From positions 22,142,969-22,206,968 of the forward strand of contig CM033752.1 in assembly GCA_019671005.1 (NCBI GenBank): DNA of 64,000 nucleotides, given 5' to 3'. How positions within the stretch are numbered: the first letter of the stretch is position 1; every line of letters begins with the position of its first letter. Source of the stretch: Hibiscus mutabilis. Lineage: Eukaryota; Streptophyta; Magnoliopsida; Malvales; Malvaceae. The position numbers were made by a program, and so were the translations under genes. The notes under the pieces were generated by a model. It searched no databases. It worked only from the letters and a program-made list of their open reading frames with translations, and was not told the origin of the DNA. Shown piece by piece: positions 35,500 through 48,400 of the stretch.

Positions 35500-36786
35500 A
35501 TGAAGATAGCTCCGATGATCAACAAGGGGCTTGAAATAGAGCCACAAATAAAGAAACGAGCAATGGTAGGAAAATCATTTTTAGAAGTACACCAAAGGGA
35601 TGTTAAAACAACTTTCATAAATGAAAATCTTGATAAAGAAATTTACATGGAACAACCTAAGGGTCATGTAGTTTTAGGTCAAAAAAGGAATGTCTGTAGT
35701 GGTGAAGTCATTGTATGGACTTAAGTAAGCACTAAAGAAATGACATGAGAAGTTCGATAGTGTCATGATGACAAACGACTTCAAGTTTAATGAGTGTAAC
35801 AAATGTGTATTTGTCAAAATTACCAACATTTGGTATATTATTCTATGTCTGTATGTTGATGACATACAAATTTTGTTGGAAGAAACAATGAAATGGTAAA
35901 ACGTACCAATGACATGTTAAATTCAATATTTGACATGAAAGATATGAGACAAGACAAAACAATTTTGGACATCCAAACCAACAAGTCACATGAAGGTCTC
36001 ATATAGTCATACTATGTGTACAAATTCTTGAAAAATTTGGCAAGGATGATTCTGATATAGCCAGAACTCCAATAGACACGAGTTAAGATCTGTCCAAGAA
36101 TAAAGGTCAAAATGTTCACCAAGTGGAATATGCAAGGGTCATAGGCAATCTAATGTACCTCATGAGTTGCACTAGACCAGATATTACTTTTACTATGAGC
36201 AATTTAAGTAGATTCACAAGCTATCCAGGTGAAAATCACAAGAAAAAGATTGTGAGGGTATTGAGCTATATTAGATATACTCAAGATTATGGATTGCATT
36301 ATTCCAGAGATCTTAATGCTTAGAAGGATACTCCGATGCCAGTTGGATATCTAACATTCAAGATATTAAAGGCATAAGTGGATGGAAATCCTTAGGATAA
36401 ACGATTATAACCAGATCTATAATGGAATATGAGTTTGTAGTTCTAGAAAAGTATAGAGAAGAAGCTGAATGACTTTGGAATTTCTTGGAGGTATTCCTGA
36501 ATGGCCAAATCATGTTCCCACAATATGCATATATTGTGATGACCAAGCAAAAATTGGTAGAGTATAGAGCTTTATGTATAATGGTAAGTTGAGACATATG
36601 TGTCATCAATATAATACCATTAGACAACTGATCTCAAATAGAGTTATCTCAATTAATTTTGTAATATCAAAGGATAACATTGCAGATCCCCTAGCCAAAG
36701 GGTTAAATCGAGATCAGTTGAGAAAACATCGAAAGGAATGTGCCCAAGAAAATTTAAGGTGTTATGTGAAGGAAAGCTCTACCTAG
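35500..36786 (+). pseudogene. pol: Copia reverse transcriptase and RNase H remnant
   Basis: Scattered frames give copia pol in order. QRDVKTTFINENLDKEIYM (35610) holds the first catalytic Asp. A YVDD-like stretch lies near 35850 (VCMLMTYK in the shifted frame; YVDDIQILL when read in phase). EYARVIGNLMYLMSCTRPDI (36126), FTSYPGENHKK and GLHYSRDL follow. RNase H ends with NFVISKDNIADPLAKGL and a Cys-containing tail. The final 70 residues are uninterrupted. Many stops elsewhere mark an old, dead copy. The style is closer to Tork-like copia than to the Sirevirus nearby. Confidence 0.88.
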
Positions 36787-37308
36787 TTGATTGGATATCC
36801 TAAGATATAGGTTCAAAGGGACAACCTACTTGAATAGACTTGTGTGATCACTGTAGGGGTTCTTCTTCCAAGTCCTTCATATGATGTTAATAGTGATCAA
36901 AAGTGGAATAGGCTAAGCAAAGCTTTTAATGACCATTGTGTGTTTCGGTGAGCCGAACAACATAAGTCACCTATGTGAGAGTGAAGTGGGGCTCTTCAGG
37001 GATACTATTGGGCATAGTTCTCTCAAACTCCAGCAGAATCAGGATATGTCCATGGCTATATGGACAAACCCATGAGAACTAATATTATTGCCAGGGAAAT
37101 AGTTGTGTGAATTATATCATTGTTTACACAAACGACAGAACATTTCAAGGACATCATGTCTATTGGTAAGCTAGTGAAGTAAATATACTTTCACAAGGAA
37201 AGGTTCAAGGGTGGATACCTACCTATCATATGCAGCTATTGATCGTAGAATCTATCACCACATAAAGTCAAATTTTTTTATTAAATGACTTTCATTCATG
37301 TGGGGGAT

Positions 37309-38242
37309 TGTTGGACAAAAATTGATAAAGTGGAAACTTAAAGGCATATTTTCTATGGGTAAATGTGGAGATACGATTAATGAAATTACGTCTTCATATT
37401 CTACTCCATAAGACCTTTACAATGATATCTCATACACTCAAAACGGGTGAGTGATGAATGAGAATTGATGCTCAAAGTAGGCTTGTGAATTGAGTTAATG
37501 AAAAGGGAAAAACTTATATCTCATATTGATGGGTTACCAAGCGTGGGATATGTTTACATACAAGACTCTACTTGGTGGTTATTGAATAACTTAAGCTGAT
37601 ATGGTGTGGGTGATATAAATATCCGGACCGGTCGGGCCCTCAGTAGACTTGTGAATATTTTAACCTATTACAAGATAATTTTACTTAAATGTATCATTTC
37701 TAATATCTCAAATAAAATGATAAGATATTATTTTTAAATTTGGATATTTTTTTGAATATTCTAAAAATAAAGAATTAAATATTATCTTTTAATTCATATA
37801 TTATTGTGATAATGCTTTTTAATTATTGAATTTTATTTAAAAAAAATCAGATAATTCACAAGTTTTATTTCCAATGAAACTCTTACCCCTATGAATAACA
37901 TGCAAACCTACTAGGTTTAACAACATCAAAAAAGAAAGATTTTCTACTATTTTTACTATGTGATTTTCTAAAGTGTTTTCGGTGATAGAGGAAGACAAGG
38001 TTACAGTTCGTGATCTCTGCAGACGTGCTACTGCAATTGATCATCTAGTTGTTGTATCCTGGAGACAGATGACCAACGTATCTCAAGCACCACAAGAGTG
38101 GCCAAAAATTTGTCTTAAGGAAATTGTGTTCTCACATGACTCAACTCGTTTCTTCTCAATCGAATTACGGTTTATTTCCAATTACTTTATTTGATTCCAT
38201 TATCTTTAATTTCTTAGAAATTTATTATTACTTGGGAGAAGC
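37309..38242 (+). repeat. 3' LTR of the small copia element
   Basis: It begins TGTTGGACAAAAATTGATAAAGTGG, preceded by a GTGGGGGAT purine-rich stretch. It is visibly diverged from the 5' LTR, with deletions. The end is approximate. Confidence 0.82.
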
Positions 38243-38605
38243 TATGTGTTAGAGTGTACTGGTCCAGTTGCTTATAGGTTGAGGTTGTCTGTGGAGTTGG
38301 AGAAGATACATGATGTTTTCCATGTATCAATGCTTCGGTGATATAGATCGAACCCGTCGCATGTGATGCCTATTGAGGAGATTGAATTGAATCCGAATTT
38401 GACCTATGATGAAGAACCGGTGAGAATTCTGGAATCTAGCAGTAAGGTTCTTCGTGGAAAGACCATTTCGTTGGTAAAGGTGTTGTGATGACATCCTGGC
38501 TTTGAGGAAGCCATTTGGGAAAGTCAGGAGGACATGAAGAAGTGGTTTCCTACCTCCTTTCGTCAGGTAAATTTCGAGGACAAAATTTCTTAAGAGGGGG
38601 AGAGT
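38243..38605 (+). pseudogene. pol: Chromovirus integrase C-terminus with chromodomain-like tail
   Basis: In phase the sequence reads TGPVAYRLRLSVELEKIHDV, then FHVSMLR, PSHVMPIEEIE and LTYDEEPVRILE. A chromodomain-like tail follows (RGKTISLVKVLWRHPGFEEA). It ends FRQVNFEDKIS and is followed by the polypurine tract AAGAGGGGGAGAG (38592-38604). It is the end of a Tekay/Del-like pol. The upstream part is replaced by the copia LTR. Confidence 0.88.
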
Positions 38606-39917
38606 TGTAATGCCCCGAATTTGGGCCTAGATGTTAGATAGATCGATTAGACGATTCAGGGGAACCGGATTAAGCGACGAGTTAGTTTCGGGAATAAAAT
38701 CATAATAAAAGGATTTTGGTCGAAATAAAATATGGAAAAATATTAGAAAATGTTTAACTAATATGCTAAGGGTTTTGGAAAGTTCAATTTTAAGGAATAA
38801 AATCAGATTTTTGGAAATCTTGGTCTAGTGACTAAAATGTAAAGTTTCAAAATTATTTTGGTGACTAAATCAAAAAAGGTCAAAACTTAGAATCCTTAAG
38901 GAGCTAATTTACCAAAGTTTTTAATTATATTTTCCCTTAATTTAGGCTATTTTGAATGGTTTTTAAAAGGTTTAATAAATAAAATAATAAGGATTTTATT
39001 AAAAAGATTTTAATAACTAAATTCATTTTCTTATGTTACTAATTTTGCTCTCAACTTTTCTCAGCAGCCAAACTATCAATTTCACTCTAAAATTCTCATA
39101 AAACATTCCTCTTAGATTTCCTTTTGATTTTCTAATTGATTCCTTTGATTTTTACATCAAATCCTAATTGCTTTATTGAATATTTCACTCATATATGGCC
39201 AATTAAGGGAGAAATCAACAATTAGAGATGATTTTCGTTTCTCTCCTCTAATTAAAGGTTCTTTATTGAAATTCCCAAGTTCTTGATCCTTTACAACTGA
39301 TTTTTGTTATGTGTTAACGATTAAATCATGGTTTTGTGGATTTAATTGAGTTTTAATGTGAAAATTGGATGGATTGTATTGATTCTAATTGATTTAGATC
39401 ACTTAAAATATTTGTTTTTAATGTTATAAGGAGAGATTAATAAAAAGAATTTCGAAACTAAGTGAATTGCTAATTTTCTAAGTTGTAAATAGTTAGATTT
39501 TGAGGTGATCTTGATGTTAAAGGGTTGTTGGAGGTATAAGGATGGTATGACGATGTTTTATATGTTAATTGATGTTGTTAAGATGTTAGATTAGTTAGGT
39601 TTTGGCTGGGCTTTGTTTAGGTTGAGTTTGGTGATGGTTTCTGATGTTTTAAGGAAGTGATTGATGGTTTTTAGTGAGGCGAAGTTGTGGAGTTGTATTT
39701 CTGTGTTTAGAGATGCATGGAAATGCATTAATCCTTTGTTTTTGTGTGAGAAAAGCAGGGGAGAGTGATCCTACATCTTTTGGAGAGGTTTTAGAGGCTT
39801 CGGAAGCTTGATTGTGCATCGGGAAGTGAAGCGTTTGGTTGTCGGTGAGTGGAAGCATGTTTTACTGCTTTTAAAAGGTTTGAAGATGTTGTTGGGAGTT
39901 TAGATTAAGTTTGAAAC
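38606..39917 (+). mobile_element. Chromovirus 3' LTR, left part
   Basis: It begins TGTAATGCCCCGAATTTGGGCC right after the polypurine tract. It is similar to the LTR that starts at 63173, including the AAAGGTTCTTTA-TGAAATT-CCAAGTTCTTG phrase. It is split by an Ogre-like solo LTR. Confidence 0.85.
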
Positions 39918-42217
39918 TGTAGCGATCCTTTTTCGAGTGTCTTCGCTAAAAAAATGAGGTTTTAAGGTGTTTGAGGTCTTTTGGGTATTTTAAGAAATGT
40001 CTTCCATTGGGGTTTTAGAAAAAATTGTATTATTTTAAAAATGGAGTCGCCTCCGGCCACTAAGGTAGGCCGGGCACCATAAAAACCAGAGATTTTAAAA
40101 ATGGCGGGTTTGGGAGTCGGTTATCGATGGGGAAGGATTAGCACCCCCACACCGCCCAAAATTGGTACTTTAATAATTACGCTTTATTAATATTAAACTT
40201 TCCGGATTAAAGTGACGATTAAATTAAAATTTGGTTATAAGCGCGAGTACATTTTAAATGCTCTGTTATTCGAGAGTAAACTGAAAAACCCCCATCACTA
40301 CGCTTGATACTGGCCACGTTTATGCTCGAATAAAAGGGCACCACATTGACAATAATAAATCTGAAATGCAACTTAAAACATGGCAAACATAAATAAATAC
40401 AATGCAATAAACATATAAAAAATATTAACATAATAAAATACTAATCTAATAAAATACTAATCTGAAACATACATACATAAATATTAATCTAACACATAAA
40501 TAAAAACGAATCTAACATAAATAAAATACTACTCTAAAACATTCATAAATATTAATCTAACTTAAAAATATAATAATTAAGGTAAAATATTTAATACTTA
40601 TACCTATAAAAAATATCTAGATATATTTAAAGATAATAGTTTATATATGTTATCATTAAAAAATGGATATTTATTTATATTATATATGTAGTAATTAAAT
40701 AAAATACTATACATATTTTACAAATGCGCATAAAAACTTATATATACAATATATGAAAGTATAAAAAATATAAAAAGTTATACATAAAATTTGGGCCATA
40801 GAAAAACTTATATATACATAATAATAAAAAAGTAATATTAACATATATATAATATATAAAAATAGATTATTTTGTATAAATATATTATATACACATAATA
40901 ATAATAATAATAATGATGATGATCCATGATTCAAACTAAAACATATAAAACATCATGGACTTAAATATTAAGGGTTAAAATGCATGAAAACTACGTTACA
41001 AGGCAAAAAAATATAAATAAAATAAAAGTGCTAGAATTAAATTTAATATAACAATAGTGACTGAATTGAACTAAAACAGAAATAAAAAGCCACAAAAAAA
41101 CATGAAATGACGATTTTAAATGCGCATAAAAACTCCAAGGGAATAAACACATAATTATACCATGACTAGTAGTTAAAACGGGTTGAAAGCTTGAGGACTT
41201 AAAATATAATTAGACCATGGGTTAAAATAAATGCGGGAACAAAGGGGAAGGACCGATATGATAAATAGACCGTGGACAGAAACGTAGGAGGGATGAAAGT
41301 TCAAGGACCCGGTGTGTAATTTGCCCATTAAGGACATGCGGATCCTTCCCCAGGTTCGGGTCACCGCGTCGGGTTGGAGCCTAAAACGGCACCGTTTAGC
41401 GCTGGTCGATTAAAACACATGTGAGTTATTTTTTATTCGAAATGGAACAAAACAGAATAAAAAAACCCTAATCATCTTTATACTCTCAACTTCTCACACT
41501 CTCTTGAACCAGAGAACGGAGCAGCACCACCTCTCTGCGGCGGCCGTCGCGTCGCTCAGTCGGTCATTGCCCGTGAGGCCTCGTGGCAACAACGGCAAAG
41601 GTAAGTATTCAAACCCTCTTTCTCTCTTTTTCGAAACAAAAATAATAACAAAAAAAACCCTTGATTTTGAAACTAAAAAGATTTTTGATTTCGATTTGAA
41701 TGCTTACAATTTTTTCCAGATTACAATGTTTTTTATATCAAAACCCCCTAAATTCCTTGTGTTTTTCGAACCCAAAAGAAACTCCCCTCCCTTTTTCTTT
41801 GATTCGGTTTTATAACCAATCTAATATATTAACCCTCTATTTTTTATTTGCTGCAGATTTGAAAGATGGATCTTGCTTGCCAAAGTTTTAGGGATTGCAG
41901 AGTGGTTGATTTGGTTGGGGTAGGATATGGTAGAGGGTAGATGGCAGATTAGTTTTTTTTTATTTTGAGGGTTGATTTTAGGGTTTTTAGAAGATGGGAT
42001 TTGGGGATTTGGTTTAGGGATTTGTGGATTTGGGTGGTTACCGGAAATGTGGCGACAGTGGTAATAGAGGGCGGCCGCGGCGGTTGAATGAAGATGGGTG
42101 GCTGCACAGTTTAAGGTTTTTTAAAAATTAGGGTTTTTTATGGTATGGGTCGAGTCATGGGTCTGAAATGGGTTTTGGTCTCGAGTTTGGGTAACCCGAA
42201 TGAAATGGGTTATTACA
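39918..42217 (-). mobile_element. Ogre/Tat-like solo LTR with perfect target duplication
   Basis: 2300 bp from TGTAGCGATCC to GGGTTATTACA, flanked on both sides by GAAAC (39913-39917 and 42218-42222). It shares the GGAGTCGCC-CCGGCCAC and GGAAGGATTAGCACCCCCACACCGCC blocks with 46351-46600. Orientation is set from the related copy, whose pol lies on the minus strand. The intact duplication suggests it is one of the younger insertions. Confidence 0.88.
41601..41856 (+). other. Intron-like GT-AG segment in the Ogre-like LTR
   Basis: Donor GGCAAAG/GTAAGTATTC and acceptor TTATTTGCTGCAG/AT follow a GC-rich leader (41515-41600). The related LTR has a similar layout at 48082-48310. It lies on the strand opposite to pol. 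It is not proven to be spliced. Confidence 0.35.
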
Positions 42218-44251
42218 GAAACACTTGTCTAAGCTCGGAAGTAAGTATTGGTTGATCTCTCTCTCGTTTTTGATTTTGCAAAATACATTCTCATGCACAT
42301 ATTTATGGATTTGATTACTTACTGTTATATACATATTTTAGAAATGAAAGATGTTGCAAATGATCATACATGTTGATATTTGAGTATGATAAATTATTTA
42401 TGAAACTTTTTTGAGAATGCTAGAATACATGGTTTGAAGTATTGGAAATTGGTTTGATTTGATGCATATGGAAAACAATGAGGTAATGTGGTTTTATTGA
42501 GTATATTGGCAAGTGGCTAAGATTAAAAGTTATTGAATATAGTTGGATAGCCATAGGGTTTAAAGTGCACTATAATAAGTCACCTTATGTGTGTCGAGTG
42601 GTCAAGAGTGTGCCATGCTCCACCATGAGAACCGCAGCGGTCGAGGGGTCAAGAGTGTGCTAGTTCTCCTACTGGTAGATTTATACATCATAACTGTTGA
42701 GGGCTACTCCGATTCGAGGATGTATGTGAAGTGGTCGAAGGGACCACTTGGCAAATCTGTGTATCCGATGTGTTTTTATAAATAGAATGAAAAACGTTTT
42801 TGAGTCACTTGAATGCCAATAAATGATATAATGTATCTTGAGAAATAGATTATAATTTGTATAATATGGTTTATACATGAGATGCTCTTTAAGCTTGCTA
42901 TTTAGATATTTTGGCATGAGGAAGCTTAAATTGAGGTTTATACTAGAAATCCATGATACATGTGCTGCAATTGTTTAAAAGTTCATATTTGAAAGATTAT
43001 AGAAGCATGAGACATTTTGGCATGAGCTTTAATACTTATTTGAAAGTAAAATGGTTTTAAATGCATTGATGAGTGTTTTTGAGATTCTCTCACTAGGCTT
43101 TATAAGCTTACACTCTTCTTTCTCATCAATGCAGAGAAATAGGCTTTTTGGGACAGCAAGCAAGTAAGGCAATCCAAGGGTGAAATAATTTCCAAGTATG
43201 GTTTTACAAGTACTATGTAGTAATAAGAGGCAATATGACCAAGTTGTAATTGGGAGGGTTATTTTGGTTACTCCCTGGTTTGTATATGTTTCATTTGATG
43301 TTTTGGACTTGTATGATGCTTTATAACCTGAAATGAGGGGTTGGAATACATTTTTCATGCTTGGGTAGAGATCATGCCTACAAGATCTTTACTTGGTTAT
43401 GTGATGATGTGAATGATCCTTTCCTATGCTTAAATGCTTGTAGAAACGTTGCTAAACATGTTATATGATGATTAGATAATGATTGGGGTATGTTAGATCG
43501 AGCCAAAGTGTCATATGTTCGACCATGAGGTCATTACAGGCTAGTCTGTATCGGTACGGGTCCTCAGGGATTAGTACGCGGGGCCTTTCTCGTCTCAATT
43601 TTGTGCAAAAAATGCACAGGCATATTGGTATGCCTTATGGCTGTATTGATACACAAGGCTGGAAAATAAGCCTGGTGTCGGTACACAGGCAACCGTATCA
43701 GTGTGCCTTTTAGCCACTAGAATTCTTATTTTCGAAAATAAATACCCATATCGGTACAATTAAGGACCGTACCAATACTTTGTAAATTACTCCCATTGCG
43801 GTACGGATAGGGGCCGTATCAGCACGCAGGTCGTTATTTCTGGTAAAATGCTTTATGAAGTTTGAATACTTTGCAGTTTAGTCCTTGTTCTTGATCTTGC
43901 AAATAAATGAGTTTGGATGATAATTTTAAGATGAAATTTGACCAGAATGCATGAAACCTGACTAATTAAGTATTGGTACTTTTAATTTTTAGGAAGTCCT
44001 CGTAATTTTCTATAATTGCAATTTGGTCCCTAAAGTGCAATCTCTTCCAATTGGACGTCAATTCGATGCCCGATTGAGTTATAAATTTCACCGCTGCTAG
44101 CATGATCACCTTATGACTTAATTATGCATATAGATAAGATAAAATAAAAAAATAAAACATTTCCTAAGTAATTCTTTGGGGTTTGTCTCGACAAACCCAA
44201 TGTAGCTCGCTCGGTTCAGTCTGGCGATTAGGCCGAGTCAAGGGGGTTACA
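42218..44251 (+). mobile_element. Chromovirus 3' LTR, right part
   Basis: Continues 38606-39917 and ends GTCAAGGGGGTTACA. It holds a CACTAGGCTTTATAAGC block and a palindrome cluster at 43536-43830. The combined LTR is about 3.3 kb. Confidence 0.75.
43536..43830. repeat. GTATCGGTAC-type palindrome cluster in a gypsy LTR
   Basis: About ten units (GTATCGGTACGG, GTATTGATACAC, GTGTCGGTACAC, CCGTACCAATAC and others), more decayed than in the Sirevirus. Confidence 0.75.
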
Positions 44252-45447
44252 GTTTTCATTTCAAACTTTATGTGCGAAGAACAATTCCACCATTCTCCAC
44301 TTAGGGTTTGGGGAGTATGACTATTCATAGCTACCGTGTTAACCTCGAGGGATGACCGCCTACAATAACGATTACACACACCGAGGCAAAATTGTTTCTA
44401 AGGTAGTGATTTACACCACGGCACGGTTTGAATGTTAGAACCTTCATCTCATATACAAAACAAATTTCACAAAGCTTTTGTAGCTGTCGATTCATCTTTA
44501 TTGGTAGAAATGGAAACTAGGCAGCACATGCAATGGTTTTCTTCAGTCATACTACCATTGAAGATTGATTTTGGGTCGAGGATACACCTAATGTTGTTAT
44601 CTCCACTGCTACACTTGACTGACGCTTCTTGGATCTACCATAGAAGACAACTTACTTCTTCCTTTATTAGGCTTTTGATCATAAAGCCCTCTACGTTTGA
44701 TATCAATAATCTGCTTTCACCATGGAAATTTTATCGCTCGAGTCTTGGATCATTTGATTTTACATTCTCTTCTTTAATGGGATTTTGCATTTATTTTGAT
44801 CTTTCTAGTTTGCTATATGATGCTTTACATTCCCCTTTTGGATTTGTAAACCTAGACCCTTTATTTTATTTCAGTATTAATATTAGATGATACCAGTTTC
44901 AAAAAAATGTATGAAAAAAACACCATTTTTATTTATCAAAAGTTAACATCAAACGATAATGACATGTAGCCGTCAACTCTAATTACAAATAAGTAATATA
45001 CGTGTTAAAATCATATAGGTTTTTCTCATTTGGGTTTTTCATGTAAATCTTGGAGTTCATTATTTTCTTGTTTTTTATGATCACTTTCATCTTTGCTTCG
45101 TCCTTATCGTTCATTTCGGTTATATCTCTAGTATAGCATTAATAATTATACAAGTCAAAACCATCTGGCGATAAATTTGTTGTAATCATATGGCCCACTA
45201 ATACCCCAAACAACTCATAAGAAAGTGACTAGTTACACAAACATGCAACTGTAACACCCTAGATTGGAACGAATGACCCGTTAGGTTAAATCAATCCTAG
45301 GTGTCATGTTGGGGTCACAAGAGCGGCCTATAAATAAAATACAAGCAACTTAAAAATTTTGCTAAACAAATCCAATTAAAAATACATTTAAAACAAAATT
45401 GGGACTCAAATATACGAATGAGGTGTTATGACCTACATGCCCACTGT
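44252..45447 (+). repeat. Mosaic of dispersed repeats D1 and C1
   Basis: 44262-44400 (D1) matches 51760-51870 (D2), both with GACTATTC-AG-TACCGTGTTAACC. 44616-45447 (C1) matches 59457-60310 (C3), and its second half matches 50478-50985 (C2). C contains AACACCCTAGATTGG, like the start of an LTR, so it may be LTR-derived. The 152-codon open frame at 44432-44890 has no recognisable content. Confidence 0.65.
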
Positions 45448-45880
45448 TAAGTGTCTAAAAGTACTATTTTATTCACCTTTTTTATTCATATTATTGCTAG
45501 ACTTAGGCTCATATTAGTTGCATTATTAGCCATTCATGCATGTTTGCATTGTTTCTTTGGTGGACAAGCTTGATTTCATATTTTGCTTAATTTTGTGGAA
45601 AAAGATACTGCTTTGGTGTGTTTTTGTATGTGTGCAGAATCACTTGCCAAAGCAAGGCTGGAACCAGTTGCCAGGGCAATGCATGAAGGAGATGCCGAGC
45701 TAGTTGCCAGGGCAATTTTCGATAAGGAATAAGATGATATGGCAATCAAAATTGATGACTAGATAAGCCCAAGATGACGTGGAGCAAAGTTAAATCCCAA
45801 AGGAGTTTGATTTCCATGAAGAGGTTAAAGAGAAACTAAATCCCAAGAAGATAGGAGAAGTTCTAGAAGGAATATAAATA
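45448..45880 (+). mobile_element. Inverted fragment of an Athila-like LTR
   Basis: It begins TGTTAAGTGTCTAAAAGTACT on the plus strand. It is a near-identical inverse of 49985-50477, but with two rather than four copies of the 36-bp GTTGCCAGGGCA unit. Confidence 0.82.
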
Positions 45881-46350
45881 TAAAGCGCATATTGAGTGCT
45901 ACGCAAACGGTGCAAGTATACACATCGCAAGTAATAAAGTGATATGATAAGTATCGAGTATCGTCTCCACAAGGATTGGTTTGGGCCACTTTGCTTTAGT
46001 TATCACTGTAAAAGTAAAAACACAATTGATAATAGGAGTTCTAATTAACGAGTAAACTAAGAGCAATAAACTAAAATAATTGATGAAATCAAATAAGAGA
46101 GAGTAGGCCTGGTTATCGTGAGTTGAGGAGTGATAGCCAATTGGACCGTCTTGGTAAAAGAGTGCAAGGGCAACTCAGTTGCCGTGGTAACTTGCGCAGC
46201 TGGGTTGCCTTGGCAACTAATCGAGCGGTTGCCTGGGCAACTGGCTGGGCAACTGTTTGGGCGGTTGGGCAGCAACTTCATGGTTCGACAGAGCATTCTT
46301 CAATGATTTCTTCTTTTCCCTAATTCAAAACTCTAGCTAGTTGTGCATGC
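45881..46350 (-). mobile_element. Athila-like LTR fragment, left part
   Basis: It carries GAGTGCTACGCAAACGGTGC and CGTCTCCACAAGGATTGG, as in 60320-60400. Six TTGCC/GGCAAC units lie at 46140-46275. It is interrupted at 46351 by an Ogre-like element. Confidence 0.75.
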
Positions 46351-48400
46351 TGTAGCGATGTCCCTTTTTTATTGCTAAAAAAAACGATGTGTTTTCGAAG
46401 GTGTTTGTGATTTTTTTTGGATATAAAATATTTATTCTGTGGGGTTTTAAAAACCGCATTTTAAAAATTGGAGTCGCCACCGGCCACTTAGGTAGACCGG
46501 ACACCATAAAACCAGAGATTCAAAAATATTGGGTTCGGGAGTCGGCTACGGATGGGGAAGGATTAGCACCCCCACACCGCCTAAAATTGGTACTTTAATA
46601 ATTACCGCTTTATTAATATTGAATTTTTCGGGTTAAGGTGACGATTATTTTAAAATTCGGTCATAATTGCGAATAAATTTTAAGGGCCCCGTTATCCGAG
46701 AGTAAACGCCCAACCACTATCACTACGCCTGATACTGGCCCCGTTTAATCTCGGATAAAAGGGCACCGCATTAACAATTTATATATCATATGCAATCTTA
46801 GTGGCAAAAATATAAAACATGGCAGATAATTTAAAGACAGTAAATATTCACATAACAGAATACTAATCTAACATAAATAAAATACGTAATTAAAACATAC
46901 ATATACATATCAAGCTTAATAGTAGATAAAAACAAATTTAACATGTCACAATAACAAGGCATGAATAAATACATATATTTCAAGAAGACATACATATTAG
47001 AAATAAAACACATTTCAACACATATAAAGCAATATATTATACATAAAAAGAAAATATACTAGCACGTAACCTAAAAGCCAAGAAAACATACAATATGTAC
47101 AAAAATACAAAACATGTTGTGTACGAGCCGACTGGAACATAATATGTGTAATAAGAATAACCAAACAAATACATAAAGATACATAATCATCATAAACTTA
47201 ACACACATATACATGTAAACATAAAATACAAGGCATATACGAGGGATATATAATAAGGCAAAAGACTACATCAACATATACGATTATAATACGAACATGA
47301 ATATTTACATGGAAACAGGACTGAAATGAAAAGAAATAAACATCAGTGGCAGAAATTAAAGGATAATAATATGCAATTTAAGGAAGAAAATGCAAACAGG
47401 ATCGAACTTGAAAGGACTGAAACTGTAATTAAACCAAGGGGCAGACCCGAAATGAAAAATTCAAAAACGCGGGATGGTTAAAGGGGTAATTTTACCATTA
47501 AAAACTGATTCGGTGTAATTTAGGGACTGGATTGCAATATTTTGAAACATAAGGGGGACTGGAATTGTAATTATACCATGCGGCAAGACAGAAACGAAAA
47601 TGTTGAAAGCGCGGGGGGATTTGTTACGTAATTTACCCATTTCACAAAATAATAACACCTATAAATCCCCCCTTTTTTGGCCGGAACCAAATTTTCCTCA
47701 TTTCTTTCATTTTTTTAGTTTTATAACATTCGTTCTCTCTCATTTTCTCTCAATTCATCCCTGATGAACCCAGAATCCGGCGGCCGGCCACCGTCTTCTC
47801 CGCCGCCGGCCGGCCGCCGCTAACCAGCGCCGGCGAGCCCCAAAAAACACACCAAAATGAACCCTTCTTCACCCTCGACACGAATCCGAACCTAGATTCG
47901 GAGAAAAAGCTTTCATCCGTCCTAGATCTAAGAAATACGAAACAAAAAAAAACCCCTCTTTTTTGTTTCAATCCAAAACGAAACCAAATGGGGGTCTCCC
48001 ACTCCTTTCAGTTCACCACGTTCGGCTTGGGAAAGCCGAAAAGGCTTATCACTGGTGAGGGGAGATCCACCGACGACGATGGTAACGACTTCTAACCCTC
48101 TTTTTTTATTTTACTACGTATCTTTTTGTGTATGCATGCAACAAAGTAAGAAAAGAAGAAGAGTATTTACCACCGAAGACTTTTTTTGTATTTTTCCTTT
48201 CGATTACAACTTGGCTCCTTTGATTACAACTCATTGTTTACAAAATGTTTTTTTCATACATATATGCCTGTCTTTTGGTTTGATACAAGTAATATAATAT
48301 TTTTTTTCAGATCTGGACTGATTACTGACATAATACTTCTTTTCTTGTGTTTTGACATAATACTTCTTTTCTTGCTATGACAAATGAATTGACATGCTCC
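46351..48400 (-). mobile_element. Ogre/Tat-like 3' LTR
   Basis: It starts TGTAGCGATG on the plus strand and shares the GTCGCC and TTAGCACCCCC blocks with the solo LTR at 39918. It has a GC-rich stretch at 47770-47835 and a GT-AG pair at 48082-48310. The right limit is approximate. Confidence 0.7.

Larger units (their letters stand above)
32904..38242 (+). mobile_element. Internally deleted Ty1/copia retrotransposon
   Basis: Two related LTRs of about 1 kb flank 3.4 kb of internal sequence that keeps only the 3' half of pol. The left flank is Athila protease and the right flank is chromovirus integrase. There is no target-site duplication and the flanks are unrelated, so a deletion or recombination has removed one original flank. 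Confidence 0.85.

Noticed and set aside
41504..41891. Two-exon host gene with GC-rich first exon
   Set aside because: It lies wholly inside a repeated LTR with target-site duplication, and the related copy at 48000-48320 does not keep a reading frame. Kept only as an LTR feature.
44432..44890. 152-codon plus-strand ORF as a host gene
   Set aside because: No recognisable motif. It spans the join of repeats D1 and C1, and the homologous C3 copy has stops in that frame.
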